Shown: piece after piece, positions 1 to 9,297 of the stretch | Layout: the number at the start of each line of letters is the position of its first letter | How positions within the stretch are numbered: position 1 is the stretch's first letter | Assembly: GCA_021775805.1 (NCBI GenBank) | Contig: JAJFHD010000011.1 | Location: 1 to 64,000 of the forward strand | Direction of reading: 5' to 3' | Source of the DNA: Alphaproteobacteria bacterium | Lineage (GTDB): Bacteria > Pseudomonadota > Alphaproteobacteria > Rhizobiales > JAJFHC01 | DNA: 64,000 nt | Program-made: the position numbers and the translations under genes | The notes under the pieces: generated by a model | Database searches by the model: none | What the model was told of the DNA's origin: nothing | What the model saw: only the letters and a program-made list of their open reading frames with translations

Positions 1-56
1 ATCTGGATTTTGAGTGGCTCCTGTCCACTCTGTTTGACGCCTCCCTGTTAAACTTC

Positions 57-90
57 GGAGCCGCGCCCCCCGCGGCTCCTTTTTTTCTTT
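57..90 (+). terminator. Rho-independent terminator of an upstream gene
   Basis: A perfect 9-bp GC-rich stem (57-65 with 71-79) encloses a CCCCC loop and is followed by a run of seven T. This is a textbook intrinsic terminator on the plus strand and implies a plus-strand transcript entering from before the window. No coding fragment before it could be recognised. The remaining bases up to 315 form the upstream region of rcdA. Confidence 0.85.
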
Positions 91-315
91 CGACATTCTC
101 TGACATATGTGGACGGCTTGCTGTCGGCTCAGGCTGCCGCGCGGTCTTGTTTGGATTTTGTTAATCTTACCAAACATCAAATTCACCGATCTGTGGGCGC
201 GATGGTAGACAGTATGCTAAATTGACGCAATTAGAGCATTGTTTGCCGCTTGTCCTTGTGTGAAGATGGTTCGGGCGAAGGGGCAGCGTATTGGTAGCGT
301 GAGAGTGTTTGAAGC

Positions 316-873
316 ATGAAAAAGCCCACGCCCAGCGAAAGCCGGGAACACAACAGGGATGTCACCGTCGATTTCGGCGTAAAATTTGCGGCGTCTGACT
401 TGTTTACCCAGGTTTTCCGCGAAGGCATGACGCTGGTGGAAGAGACGGCGGCTTATCTGGACGGACCCGGCCGTGAGGAGTCGCGAGAACTGAACCGTTC
501 GGCTTCCCTGACCTACGCAACCGAAAGCATGCGCCTCACAACCCGGCTGATGCAACTGGCGTCCTGGCTTCTGCTGCAGCGGGCGGTTAAGGACGGCGAG
601 ATGTCTCTCGAGGAAGCCAGAGACGAAAAGTTCAAGATCAATCTGTCGGAATTGGGCCATACCGGCACGCTGGAAGAAGAAGCCCGGCAACTGCCGGATA
701 TCCTGAGCGACCTGATTGCCAGAAGCCTGCATCTGCATGGGCGCATCATGCGTCTCGACGGCATGCTGCACGGCAGAACCGAGCCCGACGAGATCCCGTC
801 CAACCCGGTGTCGGAACACCTGAGCCAGCTACAGGCGGCCTTCGGACAGGGCCCAACCAAACGCCCGAACTAA
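316..873 (+). CDS. rcdA: RcdA-type regulator (DUF1465)
   Basis: The 185-residue protein matches the DUF1465 family, whose Caulobacter member RcdA is an adaptor that helps deliver the cell-cycle regulator CtrA to the ClpXP protease. The sequence is a soluble, mostly helical protein: residues about 20-115 form the conserved helical core, including a stretch on sister-helix residues SMRLTTRLMQLASWLLLQRA, and the C-terminal 35 residues are probably flexible. No signal peptide or membrane segment is present. The ATG at 316 starts just before the conserved region. It is monocistronic here, with a convergent gene downstream. The assignment to the family is firm; the cell-cycle role in this organism is inferred. 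Confidence 0.85.
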   Translation: MKKPTPSESREHNRDVTVDFGVKFAASDLFTQVFREGMTLVEETAAYLDGPGREESRELNRSASLTYATESMRLTTRLMQLASWLLLQRAVKDGEMSLEEARDEKFKINLSELGHTGTLEEEARQLPDILSDLIARSLHLHGRIMRLDGMLHGRTEPDEIPSNPVSEHLSQLQAAFGQGPTKRPN

Positions 874-930
874 ACAATTTGCGTTTGATCGTACTCGCCA
901 ACTCGGTTGCGAGGACGCACGATATCCTCA

Positions 931-957
931 CGAACTGCCTTGTATGTGCTTGACATA
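931..957 (+). repeat. Dispersed intergenic repeat, short copy
   Basis: A block of about 26 bases containing GTGCTTGACA closely matches blocks at 33931-33957 (inverted) and 56843-56867. It lies between the convergent rcdA and arginase-family genes. Just upstream (911-929) GAGGA and TCCTC can pair as a small hairpin, and the other copies also have a nearby GAGGA/TCCTC hairpin. Only this core is shared; the longer copies extend to about 85 bases. Confidence 0.55.
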
Positions 958-986
958 TTGCGCCGCTCGGATTGCGGATCGGACAA

Positions 987-1958
987 TCATTTGGATTGTC
1001 CCAGGCCGTTTGCGTGACAGATCAGCGTGAGGATCTCCAAAGCGGTGGTTGCCGCCAGGAAGGCCGTCATGCCGCCCAGATCGTGGGGCGGCGACACCGT
1101 GTTGATGTCCGCGGCGACGCAGTTGATGCCGCTTAGCGCCTGCAGGAAGCCCAGACCCTCGCGTGCGCTGGCGCCGCCCCAGGTCGGCGTGCAAACACCA
1201 GGGGCGCAGGAGGGATCGAAGAAGTCCATGTCGAAACACAGGTAGACCGGCCGGTCCCCGAGATGCCGTTTGAGCTGAGCCGCCGTTTGCGTCAGGCCTT
1301 GTGAAAAAAGGTCGCGGCCGTCAATCAGGTTGTACCCGTTCTCCCGGGTGTGCTCGAAGACGTCAGCCACCATGACCGGTCCGCGGGCGCCCACATGATA
1401 GGAATGCTCAAGATCGACCAGCCGTTCTTCGGCTGCCCGCGTGAAGGTGGTTGCCACGTTGTACCGGTTGTGCGTGGCGTTGCCGTCACCGCGATAGGTG
1501 TCGGTATGGGCATCGATGTGCAGCACAGCCAGACCGGGGTGCCGCCGGCTCGCCGCACGCAGCAAGGGAAGGGAGATCATGCCATCGCCGCCCAGGGCAA
1601 GTGGGGCTGCGCCGGCACTGATAATTGTGAAGGCTGCAAGCTCGATCTCTTCAAAGGATTCTTCGACGACGGCGGGCGTGGCGTCCGCGTCGCCACAATC
1701 GACGACATTCAGAAGCTCAAGCGGGTTATAGGCCGCGTGTGGGGGCTGGTAGGGCCGCACAAGCAGGGATTGCTCGCGAATGGCCGCGGGGCCGGAACGC
1801 GAACCAATCCGGGTGGGATGAATGCCACCATCGAACGGAATGCCGATGATTGCGGCATGACTGCCTGTCGGATCCGTCGAGAACGGTACGTTCATGAAGG
1901 TTGCCGGACCGGTGAAGGGACCGGTCTTCTGTGGTGGCACGATGCCGACTTTGGCCAT
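987..1958 (-). CDS. Arginase/agmatinase-family protein with altered metal site
   Basis: This 323-residue protein belongs to the ureohydrolase (arginase, agmatinase, guanidinobutyrase) superfamily, enzymes that hydrolyse guanidino groups with a pair of manganese ions. The aspartate-rich motifs are present: DAHTDT in mid-protein and FDMDFFDP towards the C terminus, followed by the usual TPTWGG segment and DINTVSPPHD. The first metal motif, normally GGDH, reads GGDG (codons near 1577-1600), so a histidine that ligates one manganese is missing. The rest of the fold is full length and uninterrupted. It could be an enzyme with a modified metal centre or different metal, or a non-hydrolytic relative. 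The gene stands alone on the minus strand. The substrate cannot be deduced. Confidence 0.8.
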   Translation of the reverse strand: MAKVGIVPPQKTGPFTGPATFMNVPFSTDPTGSHAAIIGIPFDGGIHPTRIGSRSGPAAIREQSLLVRPYQPPHAAYNPLELLNVVDCGDADATPAVVEESFEEIELAAFTIISAGAAPLALGGDGMISLPLLRAASRRHPGLAVLHIDAHTDTYRGDGNATHNRYNVATTFTRAAEERLVDLEHSYHVGARGPVMVADVFEHTRENGYNLIDGRDLFSQGLTQTAAQLKRHLGDRPVYLCFDMDFFDPSCAPGVCTPTWGGASAREGLGFLQALSGINCVAADINTVSPPHDLGGMTAFLAATTALEILTLICHANGLGQSK

Positions 1959-2385
1959 GATGATTTTCCTGGATCTTGTCTTTGGAACGCCTGCCGGATG
2001 GTGCCGCTTCAGTCTACTGCAGTCAATTCCGGGAGCAAAATGGAACCGTCTGAGATTCGCCGTTTGGCGACGGGGTTCACCCTTGAAAAGAATCCGGGCT
2101 GGAATGGCGCCCCGGGCAGTCTTGACGAAGTCGCTCTGATCCCCGCCGGCGGCAACGCGCGGGTTTTTCCTGTGGCTTCGGTTTCGAAATGAATCATGCC
2201 CCGGCTGGATTGTGCAAGGCGCCGGCCGGCGATCTGATTTTCAGATTTTCGACAAAGCTCTCACCTAGGATAAGAGGCAAGCAGCAGCGATTGCAGGCGA
2301 TGATCGCTGCAACTGCAAACCCGATGTCGAATGAATTCAAATGCTCGAACAAGCGCTCCGACAGTGCAGGCGGCGCAGACTGGTT
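1959..2385. other. Gene-free interval upstream of the arginase-family gene
   Basis: About 430 bases lie between the start of the arginase-family gene and the end of rpmE, both on the minus strand. A 62-codon open frame on the minus strand (2009-2197) has no recognisable family and no supported start. I looked for guanidine- and glycine-riboswitch-like motifs in the minus-strand leader and could not recognise one. Confidence 0.3.
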
Positions 2386-2607
2386 TTAGCCCAGGAAACC
2401 TTCGAACTTCTTCTTGAACCGGCTGACACGGCCGCCACGGTCGATCAGATGCTGACCGCCGCCGGTCCAGGCCGGATGGGTCTTGGGATCGATATCGAGC
2501 GTGATCGTATCGCCTTCCGCTCCATAGGTGGAGCGGGTCTGGAAGGTTGTTCCGTCGGTCATGACCACGGTGACGTCATGATAATCGGGATGGATGTCTT
2601 TTTTCAT
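2386..2607 (-). CDS. rpmE: 50S ribosomal protein L31
   Basis: The 73-residue product matches ribosomal protein L31 along its full length, with the typical start [10 protein letters not shown] and the motif [21 protein letters not shown]. It is a small protein of the large ribosomal subunit at the contact with the small subunit. It lacks the CxxC zinc cysteines of the zinc-binding L31 type, which is normal for this group of bacteria. The gene is divergent from the ABC exporter gene, an arrangement I recall as common in Hyphomicrobiales. The 240-base divergent region should hold both promoters. Confidence 0.95.
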   Translation of the reverse strand: MKKDIHPDYHDVTVVMTDGTTFQTRSTYGAEGDTITLDIDPKTHPAWTGGGQHLIDRGGRVSRFKKKFEGFLG

Positions 2608-2861
2608 CGGTCTCTCCCATCACCCTGCAGTGTTGTATGCAACGTGACTAATCAGAATCTCAATCAGGCGGCACCGTATACAGGAGCGCCGACTGGTTGG
2701 CAAGGCCGCCATTCTACAAACAGAGTGCGGCAATATGAGACTTTGCCTGTGGGATCAAGACACACGAGTGTGACCGCGCTTTTCAATGGTAGCTTTGCCC
2801 GGGATTCCGGCACAGGCTCTGGCGCGTTCGGGCCAACGAAACGGTATTGCGGGAGAGACGT

Positions 2862-4739
2862 GTGAGTGAAGAACAGTCGCATTCTGGGACGGCGAGGGAC
2901 CAGGCCGCCGGCGTGACGCAATCTCTTTCGGCGAACGGCGGTGAACGGCCGAAGAGCCGTAACCTGCGCCCGCTCATGAGACTTCTGCCCTTCCTGTTGC
3001 GCTACAAGTCAAAACTGGTCTGTGCCGGTATCGCACTGCTGGCAGCGTCCGCGGCCACACTCGCCATACCGACGGCCGTCCGGCGCATGATCGACCACGG
3101 TTTCTCCGGCGAAAACTCGGAGTTCGTCAATCAGTATTTCGGTATGATGATCGTTGTCGGGCTTGTCCTGGCGCTTGCCAGCGCCGGACGGTTCTATTAC
3201 GTGAGCTGGATCGGTGAGCGCGTGGTTTCCGATCTTCGGACGGCAGTGTTCGGTCATCTGATGCGCCTCAGCATGTCGTTTTATGAGAAGACTCAGACCG
3301 GTGAGGTTTTGTCGCGTCTGACCGCGGACACGACCCAGATCAAGTCGGCGTTCGGCGCCAGTGCGTCTATCGCCTTGCGCAACGTGGTTCTGTTGTTCGG
3401 CGCCGCCATCATGATGGCGGTAACGAGTCCGACTCTGAGCGGGTTGGTGCTTCTGGCGATCCCCCTGATCGTTCTGCCGCTGGTATTGTTCGGACGGTGG
3501 GTCAGGCGCCTGTCACGCGATGCCCAGGACACCCTTGCGGACTCGGCCGCATTCGCCGGCGAAAATCTTGGCGCGATCCAGACCGTTCAGGCCTTTGGGC
3601 GTGAAGACTACAACACGTCGCGTTTCAGCGATGCGGTTGAGGCGTCGTTTGAATCGGCCCGCATGCGCACGCTGGCACGGTCGGTACTGACGGCGTGCAT
3701 CATCTTCATCTCCGTCGCCAGTATCGTGTCGGTGCTGTGGTACGGCGCGCAGGACGTGCTGGCCGGCCGTCTGTCCGGAGGTGCTCTCGGACAGTTTGTA
3801 CTGTATGCCGCCTTTGCTGCCGGTGCCCTGGGTGCCCTGAGCCAGGTTTGGGGCGAAGTCCAGCTGGCGGCCGGTGCTGCCGAGCGGTTATCGGAATTGC
3901 TTGAAGTCGATCCCGAGATCAGGCGGCCCGCCCAACCGGTCTCTCTGCCGGAGTCGGTTTCCGGACGGATTGTTTTCGACGGCGTTGGCTTTTCCTACCC
4001 TACGCGGCCTGACGACCGGACATTGTCGAGTGTTTCATTTGTGGTTGAGCCAGGGGAAACTGTAGCGATCGTTGGACCTTCGGGGGCCGGCAAGAGCACG
4101 GTCTTCAGCTTGTTGTTGCGGTTTTTTGACATATCGGCCGGCAGCGTCACCCTGGACGGTGTTGAACTCAGCCGTGCCGACCCTGAAGAAATTCGCCGAA
4201 GCCTGGCCCTCGTGCCTCAGGACACAATGGTTTTTGCCGCATCCGCCATGGAGAACATCCGGTTCGGCAACCTTGAGGCCAGTGACGACGAAGTGAAGGC
4301 CGCGGCCAGAGCCGCCCTTGCTGATGACTTCATTACCGCTCTTCCGGAGGGCTATGACACCCGCTTCGGAGAACGCGGTGTCACCCTGTCCGGCGGGCAA
4401 CGCCAGCGGATCGCCGTTGCCAGAGCGCTTCTGCGCGATGCGCCGGTGCTGCTATTGGATGAGGCGACAAGCGCCCTCGATGCTGAAAGCGAGGCAAAGG
4501 TGCAGCAGGCCCTGAGCGTTCTTATGCAAGGCCGTACGACACTGGTCATTGCCCATCGCCTGGCGACCGTGGTCAATGCCGACCGGATCATTGTCATGGA
4601 TGGCGGGCGGATCGTCGCCCAAGGGCGTCATGAGGAATTGCTTGCCCAGGACGGTATATATGCCCGCCTGGCTCGCCTTCAGTTCGATTCCGGTGCTACC
4701 GGAGCCGGGCAGAACCTGCCGGTGGAGGCCGCCGACTGA
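2862..4739 (+). CDS. ABC exporter, fused membrane and ATPase domains (MsbA-like)
   Basis: This 625-residue half-transporter has an N-terminal six-helix export domain (about residues 35-330) followed by an ATPase domain. The ATPase carries Walker [10 protein letters not shown] at about 405-413, the signature LSGGQ at about 509-513, Walker [12 protein letters not shown] and the H-loop IAHRL. It should work as a homodimer in the inner membrane, exporting a lipid, peptide or drug; the substrate is unknown. A GTG start at 2862 is preferred because GGGAGAG lies about five bases upstream; a TTG at 2847 in the same frame is less likely. Translated N-terminal residues before the membrane domain are polar and variable. 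Confidence 0.9.
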   Translation: MSEEQSHSGTARDQAAGVTQSLSANGGERPKSRNLRPLMRLLPFLLRYKSKLVCAGIALLAASAATLAIPTAVRRMIDHGFSGENSEFVNQYFGMMIVVGLVLALASAGRFYYVSWIGERVVSDLRTAVFGHLMRLSMSFYEKTQTGEVLSRLTADTTQIKSAFGASASIALRNVVLLFGAAIMMAVTSPTLSGLVLLAIPLIVLPLVLFGRWVRRLSRDAQDTLADSAAFAGENLGAIQTVQAFGREDYNTSRFSDAVEASFESARMRTLARSVLTACIIFISVASIVSVLWYGAQDVLAGRLSGGALGQFVLYAAFAAGALGALSQVWGEVQLAAGAAERLSELLEVDPEIRRPAQPVSLPESVSGRIVFDGVGFSYPTRPDDRTLSSVSFVVEPGETVAIVGPSGAGKSTVFSLLLRFFDISAGSVTLDGVELSRADPEEIRRSLALVPQDTMVFAASAMENIRFGNLEASDDEVKAAARAALADDFITALPEGYDTRFGERGVTLSGGQRQRIAVARALLRDAPVLLLDEATSALDAESEAKVQQALSVLMQGRTTLVIAHRLATVVNADRIIVMDGGRIVAQGRHEELLAQDGIYARLARLQFDSGATGAGQNLPVEAAD

Positions 4740-4824
4740 CGCCCGCAAAGACAACCTTGCGACGATCTGTCCGCACGGAATTGCCGATTTTTTGCAGAGT
4801 TTTGGATATGCATCTGGAGTATGA

Positions 4825-5910
4825 ATGTCGCGTCGAATGAAAATTGCTGCCTGGTGCACCGGGGCTGTTGCCTTGCTTGTCTCCGTCCTGGTCATCCGCA
4901 TGATGAACGCGGCAGGGCAATTTACCACCATCAAACCGGTCAACACCGAGAATTGCCGTGTCCTGGTCAATGTAAAAGGACCGGAAGACATCGTCATCGA
5001 TCAGACATCGGGCATTGCCTATGTCTCCACATTTGATCGGCTGTCGATGATCAAAGGCAAGGACGGCTCAGGCTCGCGCGGCGAGATCATGGCGCTTGAC
5101 CTGAACCAGCCGGACGAGACGCTGACATTCCAACCGCTGACCGGCGGCGTGCCATCGGACTTCAGGCCCCATGGCCTTTCGTTGTTGAGTTCGCCGACCG
5201 GTCCCACAAGATTGTTTGCGGTCAACCACCGCGCCGACAACAAGCACACGGTGGAGATTTTCGAGATTGAGCCGTCCGGATTGAAACATGTGAAAACCGT
5301 TCATTCGGACAAATTCACGTCACCGAACGATGTCCTGGCCGTGGGACCGGACAGTTTCTATGTCACCAACGATGGCGGCGGCGAGGTTCTGACGCGCCTA
5401 ATCGATTTCGGACGCCAGCGGGAACGCGCGAACGTCGCCTATTTCGACGGCACCGACGCTCGCCAGGTTGCCGACGGCTTCGTCATGGCCAATGGCATCA
5501 ACCGGTCTGCGGACGGGAAAACAGTTTATGTGGCCGACACACTTGCCCGGCGGCTGTCGTTTTATACCCGCGACGAACAAACCGGGGGGCTGACCCAATC
5601 GGGATCGCTGTTTGTCGGCACCGGACTCGACAACATAGACGTGGCGCAAGACGGCGCTCTGTGGATTGCCGCCCATCCAAAACTGTTCGACCTGGCGGGC
5701 CACCTGTCGGGCATGGACACAACCTCGCCCAGCCAGGTGATCAGGGCCGTGCCCGGCGCCGATCAAGGCGGTGAATTGCGGACCGTGTTGCTGGACCTTG
5801 GCGACAAACTATCAGGCGCGAGCGTGGCCGCATCCTTTGGCGACCGCTACCTGGTCGGGTCGATTCTTGAGTCCAAGATGCTGTTGTGCCGAATGGCTGC
5901 GAAAAAGTAG
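4825..5910 (+). CDS. Paraoxonase (PON)-like six-bladed propeller lactonase
   Basis: The 361-residue protein matches animal serum paraoxonase/arylesterase over its full length. Using PON1 as a guide, calcium ligands correspond to E54-D55, N168-D169, N223 and D269-N270, the catalytic histidine dyad to H116 and H135, and the disulfide cysteines to C44 and C355; residue numbers differ from PON1 by at most two. Conserved stretches include PNDVLAVGP, ANGIN and AVNHRADNKHTVEIF. Residues 8-26 form one hydrophobic helix that serves as a signal anchor or uncleaved signal, so the propeller is probably periplasmic. The family hydrolyses lactones, and also aryl esters or organophosphates. The natural substrate here is unknown; quorum-sensing lactones are one possibility. 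Confidence 0.82.
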   Translation: MSRRMKIAAWCTGAVALLVSVLVIRMMNAAGQFTTIKPVNTENCRVLVNVKGPEDIVIDQTSGIAYVSTFDRLSMIKGKDGSGSRGEIMALDLNQPDETLTFQPLTGGVPSDFRPHGLSLLSSPTGPTRLFAVNHRADNKHTVEIFEIEPSGLKHVKTVHSDKFTSPNDVLAVGPDSFYVTNDGGGEVLTRLIDFGRQRERANVAYFDGTDARQVADGFVMANGINRSADGKTVYVADTLARRLSFYTRDEQTGGLTQSGSLFVGTGLDNIDVAQDGALWIAAHPKLFDLAGHLSGMDTTSPSQVIRAVPGADQGGELRTVLLDLGDKLSGASVAASFGDRYLVGSILESKMLLCRMAAKK

Positions 5911-6054
5911 CGGACCACTCTCACGGCGGCGCTGCTGTCAGCGCCCTACGGCGTATTGCGTTCAATTGACCTCATCCTGTCTGGAACGACCCCGGCTCGC
6001 CCTGTCGGGCGTCCGGGGAACGAAGGTGGTGAACATCGATCGGGGCACTCTTTT

Positions 6055-6100
6055 CCCGGTTCTGCGAAGCAGCATGCCAGTGCTGCTTCGCAGAACCGGG
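6055..6100. repeat. Perfect 20-bp inverted repeat between convergent genes
   Basis: Bases 6055-6074 and 6081-6100 are exact reverse complements with a six-base loop, giving a very stable hairpin. It sits in a 365-base gene-free gap between the paraoxonase-like gene and the convergent MotB-like gene. There is no T-run on either side, so it is not a standard intrinsic terminator, though it could still block transcription from both directions. A smaller imperfect palindrome (about 5995-6018) precedes it. It may belong to a palindromic repeat family; no second copy was seen in this window. Nothing else was recognised in the gap. Confidence 0.8.
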
Positions 6101-6275
6101 ACCGCATCAATCTCAACGGTCAGTGTTTGGAACGGTGCCGGGGCATCGGCGGAAGGTGGGCGAAGGTTGCCCGCGTGAGGTGAAATTCCAGATGTCGGCC
6201 AGACGCACTCCGGACTGTGGCGTTTGCCGCAAAGTTGAAGAAATTCCGGTATGAATCATGTTGCAGCGAAATGCC

Positions 6276-7307
6276 CTAGCGCTCGGTAAGCTTGAGTTCG
6301 ATACGGCGGTTTCGCAGGTTGGCTTCTTCCGAGCCGCTGGTGTCGATCGGCTGGAATTCGCCAAAACCGGCGGCGACAAGGCGGTCGGGCGGCACGCCCT
6401 TGGAAATCAGGTAGCGGACCACGGAAATCGCGCGGGCGGTCGACAATTCCCAGTTGGACGGGAATTCGAAGGTGCTGATCGGTACCGGGTCGGTGTGGCC
6501 GTCGATCCTCAGGACCCAGTTGATTTCCTTGGGAATCTGACCGGCGATCTCGATCAGGGCGACAGCGAGTTTGTCGAGCTCGCGTTGGCCGATCGAACTG
6601 ATCTGGGCTTCGGCCTTGCCGAAGAACACCTCGGACTGGAAGACAAACCGGTCGCCAACCACCTGGATGTCGGAGCGGCTTGATAGAATTGCTCGCAGTC
6701 TGCCAAAGAATTCCGACCGGAATTTCGCCAATTGCTGGACTTTGCGGGCAAGGGCTGCGTTCAATCTCTTGCCGAGGTCGACAATCTGAGTCTTGGACTT
6801 GCGGTCGCGGGCCTCGGCAGCGTCCAGGGCTTCCTGGATTGACGCCAGCTGGCGGCGCAGGGCTGCAATCTGCTGGTTGAGGAGTTCTACTTGCGCCAGC
6901 GCCTCGGCACGCAGAGACTTTTCCTCATCGAGATCCGTCGTCAGTGCGGTGATCGAATTATTGGCGGAATCACTGTCCTGGTCCTTGGCCGCGAGAAGCG
7001 CTGACAACTGCGTGTTCTGGCTTTCCGCTGCCGCCAGATCATCCGTCAGAGCCGAGAGAGTGGCTTCAAGATTGAGCTTGCTTGCCTTTTCAAGGGCCAG
7101 CAGTTCAGTCAACTCGGCGATTTCGGATCTGAGTTTGGACAGCGCAGAATCACGTCCCGATATTTCCTGGGCCAGAAAATACTGGGCGATCATGAAAATC
7201 GACAACAGGAAGATGATCACCAACAACAATGTGGCCATGGCATCGACGAAGCCTGGCCAGTAGTCAGTGCTGGATGATCTTCTGCTACGCCGTGCCGACA
7301 TGCTCAT
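6276..7307 (-). CDS. MotB/OmpA-like peptidoglycan-binding envelope protein
   Basis: The 343-residue protein has one membrane helix (about residues 20-45) with Asp22 in the position of the proton-binding aspartate of MotB, a long coiled coil (about 48-185), and a C-terminal OmpA/MotB domain (about 200-340) with the peptidoglycan-binding signatures DGHTDP and RNRRIEL. It should be anchored in the inner membrane and bind the cell wall. It begins four bases after the stop of the MotA/TolQ-like gene, so the two are co-transcribed and probably form a proton-driven complex. No flagellar genes are nearby, so a role in envelope maintenance rather than motility is more likely. The function is not established. 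Confidence 0.8.
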   Translation of the reverse strand: MSMSARRSRRSSSTDYWPGFVDAMATLLLVIIFLLSIFMIAQYFLAQEISGRDSALSKLRSEIAELTELLALEKASKLNLEATLSALTDDLAAAESQNTQLSALLAAKDQDSDSANNSITALTTDLDEEKSLRAEALAQVELLNQQIAALRRQLASIQEALDAAEARDRKSKTQIVDLGKRLNAALARKVQQLAKFRSEFFGRLRAILSSRSDIQVVGDRFVFQSEVFFGKAEAQISSIGQRELDKLAVALIEIAGQIPKEINWVLRIDGHTDPVPISTFEFPSNWELSTARAISVVRYLISKGVPPDRLVAAGFGEFQPIDTSGSEEANLRNRRIELKLTER

Positions 7308-7311
7308 GGAC

Positions 7312-8355
7312 TTAGTCCTTCACCGGCCGTCTTGCTGCACTGCGGGCGGGTTTGGCCAGTTGCTCAAGGACTTCCTTCATGTCGGACTGCTGATCTGCCT
7401 GGGCCTGTGCCCACTCGCGGACGACCTTCTGTTCCTCGCGCATTTGCCGTACCAGTTCATGAACGGCGTCGGCCAGCTGCCCGATGGCCTCCTCGGTTTC
7501 GTCGCCCGGTGCCGTCGTGACCGCCTGGTTCATCAGCTGTTGCTGCAGGGCGGTGTTGATCTGGGCCAGGCTTTCGTTCATTTCGCGCATATCGAGGCGC
7601 AAATAACCCGGCGCGCCGCTTTCCTGGCCTTCGCCGGACTCAAGATCGGTCACGGTGGACAGCCAGTCTTCAAGATCATTGTAGAACCTGTTCTGAGCCT
7701 GGGCTGCCTGGAGGTCCAGAAAGCCCAGCACCAGTGAACCGGCAAGACCGAAGAGCGAGGACGAGAAAGCCGTGCCCATACCTTGCAACGGGGCTTCGAG
7801 ACCCGATTTCAGTTCTTCGAAGATAAGACCGCTTTCGCTGGTTCCCACATTGAGGTTACGGATGGTGGCGCCGACCGAGCTTACCGTATCGAGCAAGCCC
7901 CAGAATGTGCCGAGCAGACCCAGGAAAATCAGAAGGCCGATGAGGTAACGCGATATATCCCTGGCCTCGTCAAGCCGGATACCGATCGAGTCGAGAATCG
8001 AACGTGTCGACTGGGAGGTCAGAACCATACGGCCCCTGCGGTCGCGCAGCATGGCGGCCATGGGCGCCAGCAATACCGGGTTGAAGATGATTTCAAGACC
8101 CGGATCGCCGATTCGAAAACTGTTGACCCAGTTCACTTCCGGATAAAGACGTCTGACCTGAAGGCCGGCATAGATAATACCGAGAAACAGGACCGACACG
8201 ATCAGCCCGTTCAGCCCCGGATTTGCCAGGAAGGCTGTCTTGATCTGAGGGAACAAGATTGCGGCAATAAATGCCACAAGGATGAGAAAAATACCCATTC
8301 GGATCAAATAGACCCGGGGCGAAACCAGAATCCTTGGCTGCGCTTCATTATCCAT
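7312..8355 (-). CDS. MotA/TolQ/ExbB-like proton channel subunit
   Basis: This 347-residue membrane protein has hydrophobic helices near residues 18-38 and 45-65 and, further on, the MotA/TolQ/ExbB-like region around 130-220 with the segment LLGTFWGLLDT and a later hydrophobic helix. The C-terminal third is soluble and helical. It is the natural partner of the MotB-like protein encoded immediately downstream. Known family members form a pentameric channel around a dimer of the single-helix partner and convert proton flow to mechanical work on the envelope. The pair is conserved in related bacteria as far as I recall, but its task is not assigned. Confidence 0.78.
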   Translation of the reverse strand: MDNEAQPRILVSPRVYLIRMGIFLILVAFIAAILFPQIKTAFLANPGLNGLIVSVLFLGIIYAGLQVRRLYPEVNWVNSFRIGDPGLEIIFNPVLLAPMAAMLRDRRGRMVLTSQSTRSILDSIGIRLDEARDISRYLIGLLIFLGLLGTFWGLLDTVSSVGATIRNLNVGTSESGLIFEELKSGLEAPLQGMGTAFSSSLFGLAGSLVLGFLDLQAAQAQNRFYNDLEDWLSTVTDLESGEGQESGAPGYLRLDMREMNESLAQINTALQQQLMNQAVTTAPGDETEEAIGQLADAVHELVRQMREEQKVVREWAQAQADQQSDMKEVLEQLAKPARSAARRPVKD

Positions 8356-8466
8356 AAAAGCTATTCCACCTGCCGCATGCTTAACGATGCAAAGATACCT
8401 GATTGGCGGGAAGACGCCAGTATCTTATGACATTTCGCGCACGAGAATTTCCAGTGCGCGTATATT

Positions 8467-9261
8467 CTATGCTGCCGCTGACTTCAGGCATTTGTGAAGA
8501 GCGGGATGAATGCCGTCATTCGACGCAATTATATGGCCTGAAGAAAGCATTTTGAGATTATTTTCCATGTCGGTTACCATGCCGCCGGCTTCCCGAACCA
8601 GAACGATGCCGGCCGCCATGTCCCAGGCGCTCAGGCCACTTTCCCAGAATGCATCAAATCGCCCTGCGGCCACCCACGCAAGGTCAAGTGCAGCTGTGCC
8701 GGTGCGTCTGATACCGGCTACCCGCGGCTGGACGGCAGCCAGCTCACGCATGAATTGTGCCGGGTCGCCACGGCCCATGTGCGGTATGCCGCAACAGACG
8801 ACAGCGTCTTCAAGCTCAGTGCGTGCGGCAATCCTCAGTCGCCGGTCGTTCAGGTAGGCCCCGGCGCCGCGTTCTGCGACGAAGAGCTCGTCGGTTGCGG
8901 GGTTATAGACAACACCGGCGACCAGTTCTCCATCGCGTTGAAGGGCCACCGAAATTGCGAAGAGGGGAATGCCATGCATGAAATTGGTGGTGCCGTCGAT
9001 CGGGTCGATGATCCAGCAATGAGACTTGTCTTTGCCTTCCACCTTGCCGCTCTCTTCCATGAGAAAACAGTAGTCGGGACGGGCGCGTTCGAGTTCCTCG
9101 TGGAGTATGCTTTCAATCTTGCGGTCGGCAGCGGTGACGAAGTCTCCCGGACCCTTCTTGGATACCTGCAGGTTTTCGATTTCTCCAAAATCGCGACTCA
9201 GAACACGCGCCGCCTTGCGCGTTGCTGCCACCATTACATTCAGGAGCGCGGAACGGGCCAT
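8467..9261 (-). CDS. suhB: Inositol monophosphatase family protein (SuhB)
   Basis: The 264-residue protein carries the full inositol monophosphatase signature: glutamates at 69-70, WIIDPIDGTTN around 83-93, and WDMAAG near the C terminus, which together bind two or three magnesium ions. Members dephosphorylate myo-inositol-1-phosphate and related sugars; SuhB of other bacteria also acts in ribosomal RNA transcription. The length is typical. It lies 36 bases downstream of efp on the same strand, so the two may be co-transcribed. Another phosphatase of the same superfamily (cysQ-like) is at the right end of the window. Confidence 0.9.
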   Translation of the reverse strand: MARSALLNVMVAATRKAARVLSRDFGEIENLQVSKKGPGDFVTAADRKIESILHEELERARPDYCFLMEESGKVEGKDKSHCWIIDPIDGTTNFMHGIPLFAISVALQRDGELVAGVVYNPATDELFVAERGAGAYLNDRRLRIAARTELEDAVVCCGIPHMGRGDPAQFMRELAAVQPRVAGIRRTGTAALDLAWVAAGRFDAFWESGLSAWDMAAGIVLVREAGGMVTDMENNLKMLSSGHIIASNDGIHPALHKCLKSAAA

Positions 9262-9297
9262 CAGATTGAACTTTCAAATACAGGGAAGGGATACGGG

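Noticed and set aside
2009..2197. 62-codon minus-strand frame upstream of the arginase-family gene
   Set aside because: No recognisable family, no supported start, and it could be leader sequence.
1959..2200. Guanidine or glycine riboswitch upstream of the arginase-family gene
   Set aside because: Searched by eye on the minus strand; the conserved core motifs were not found.
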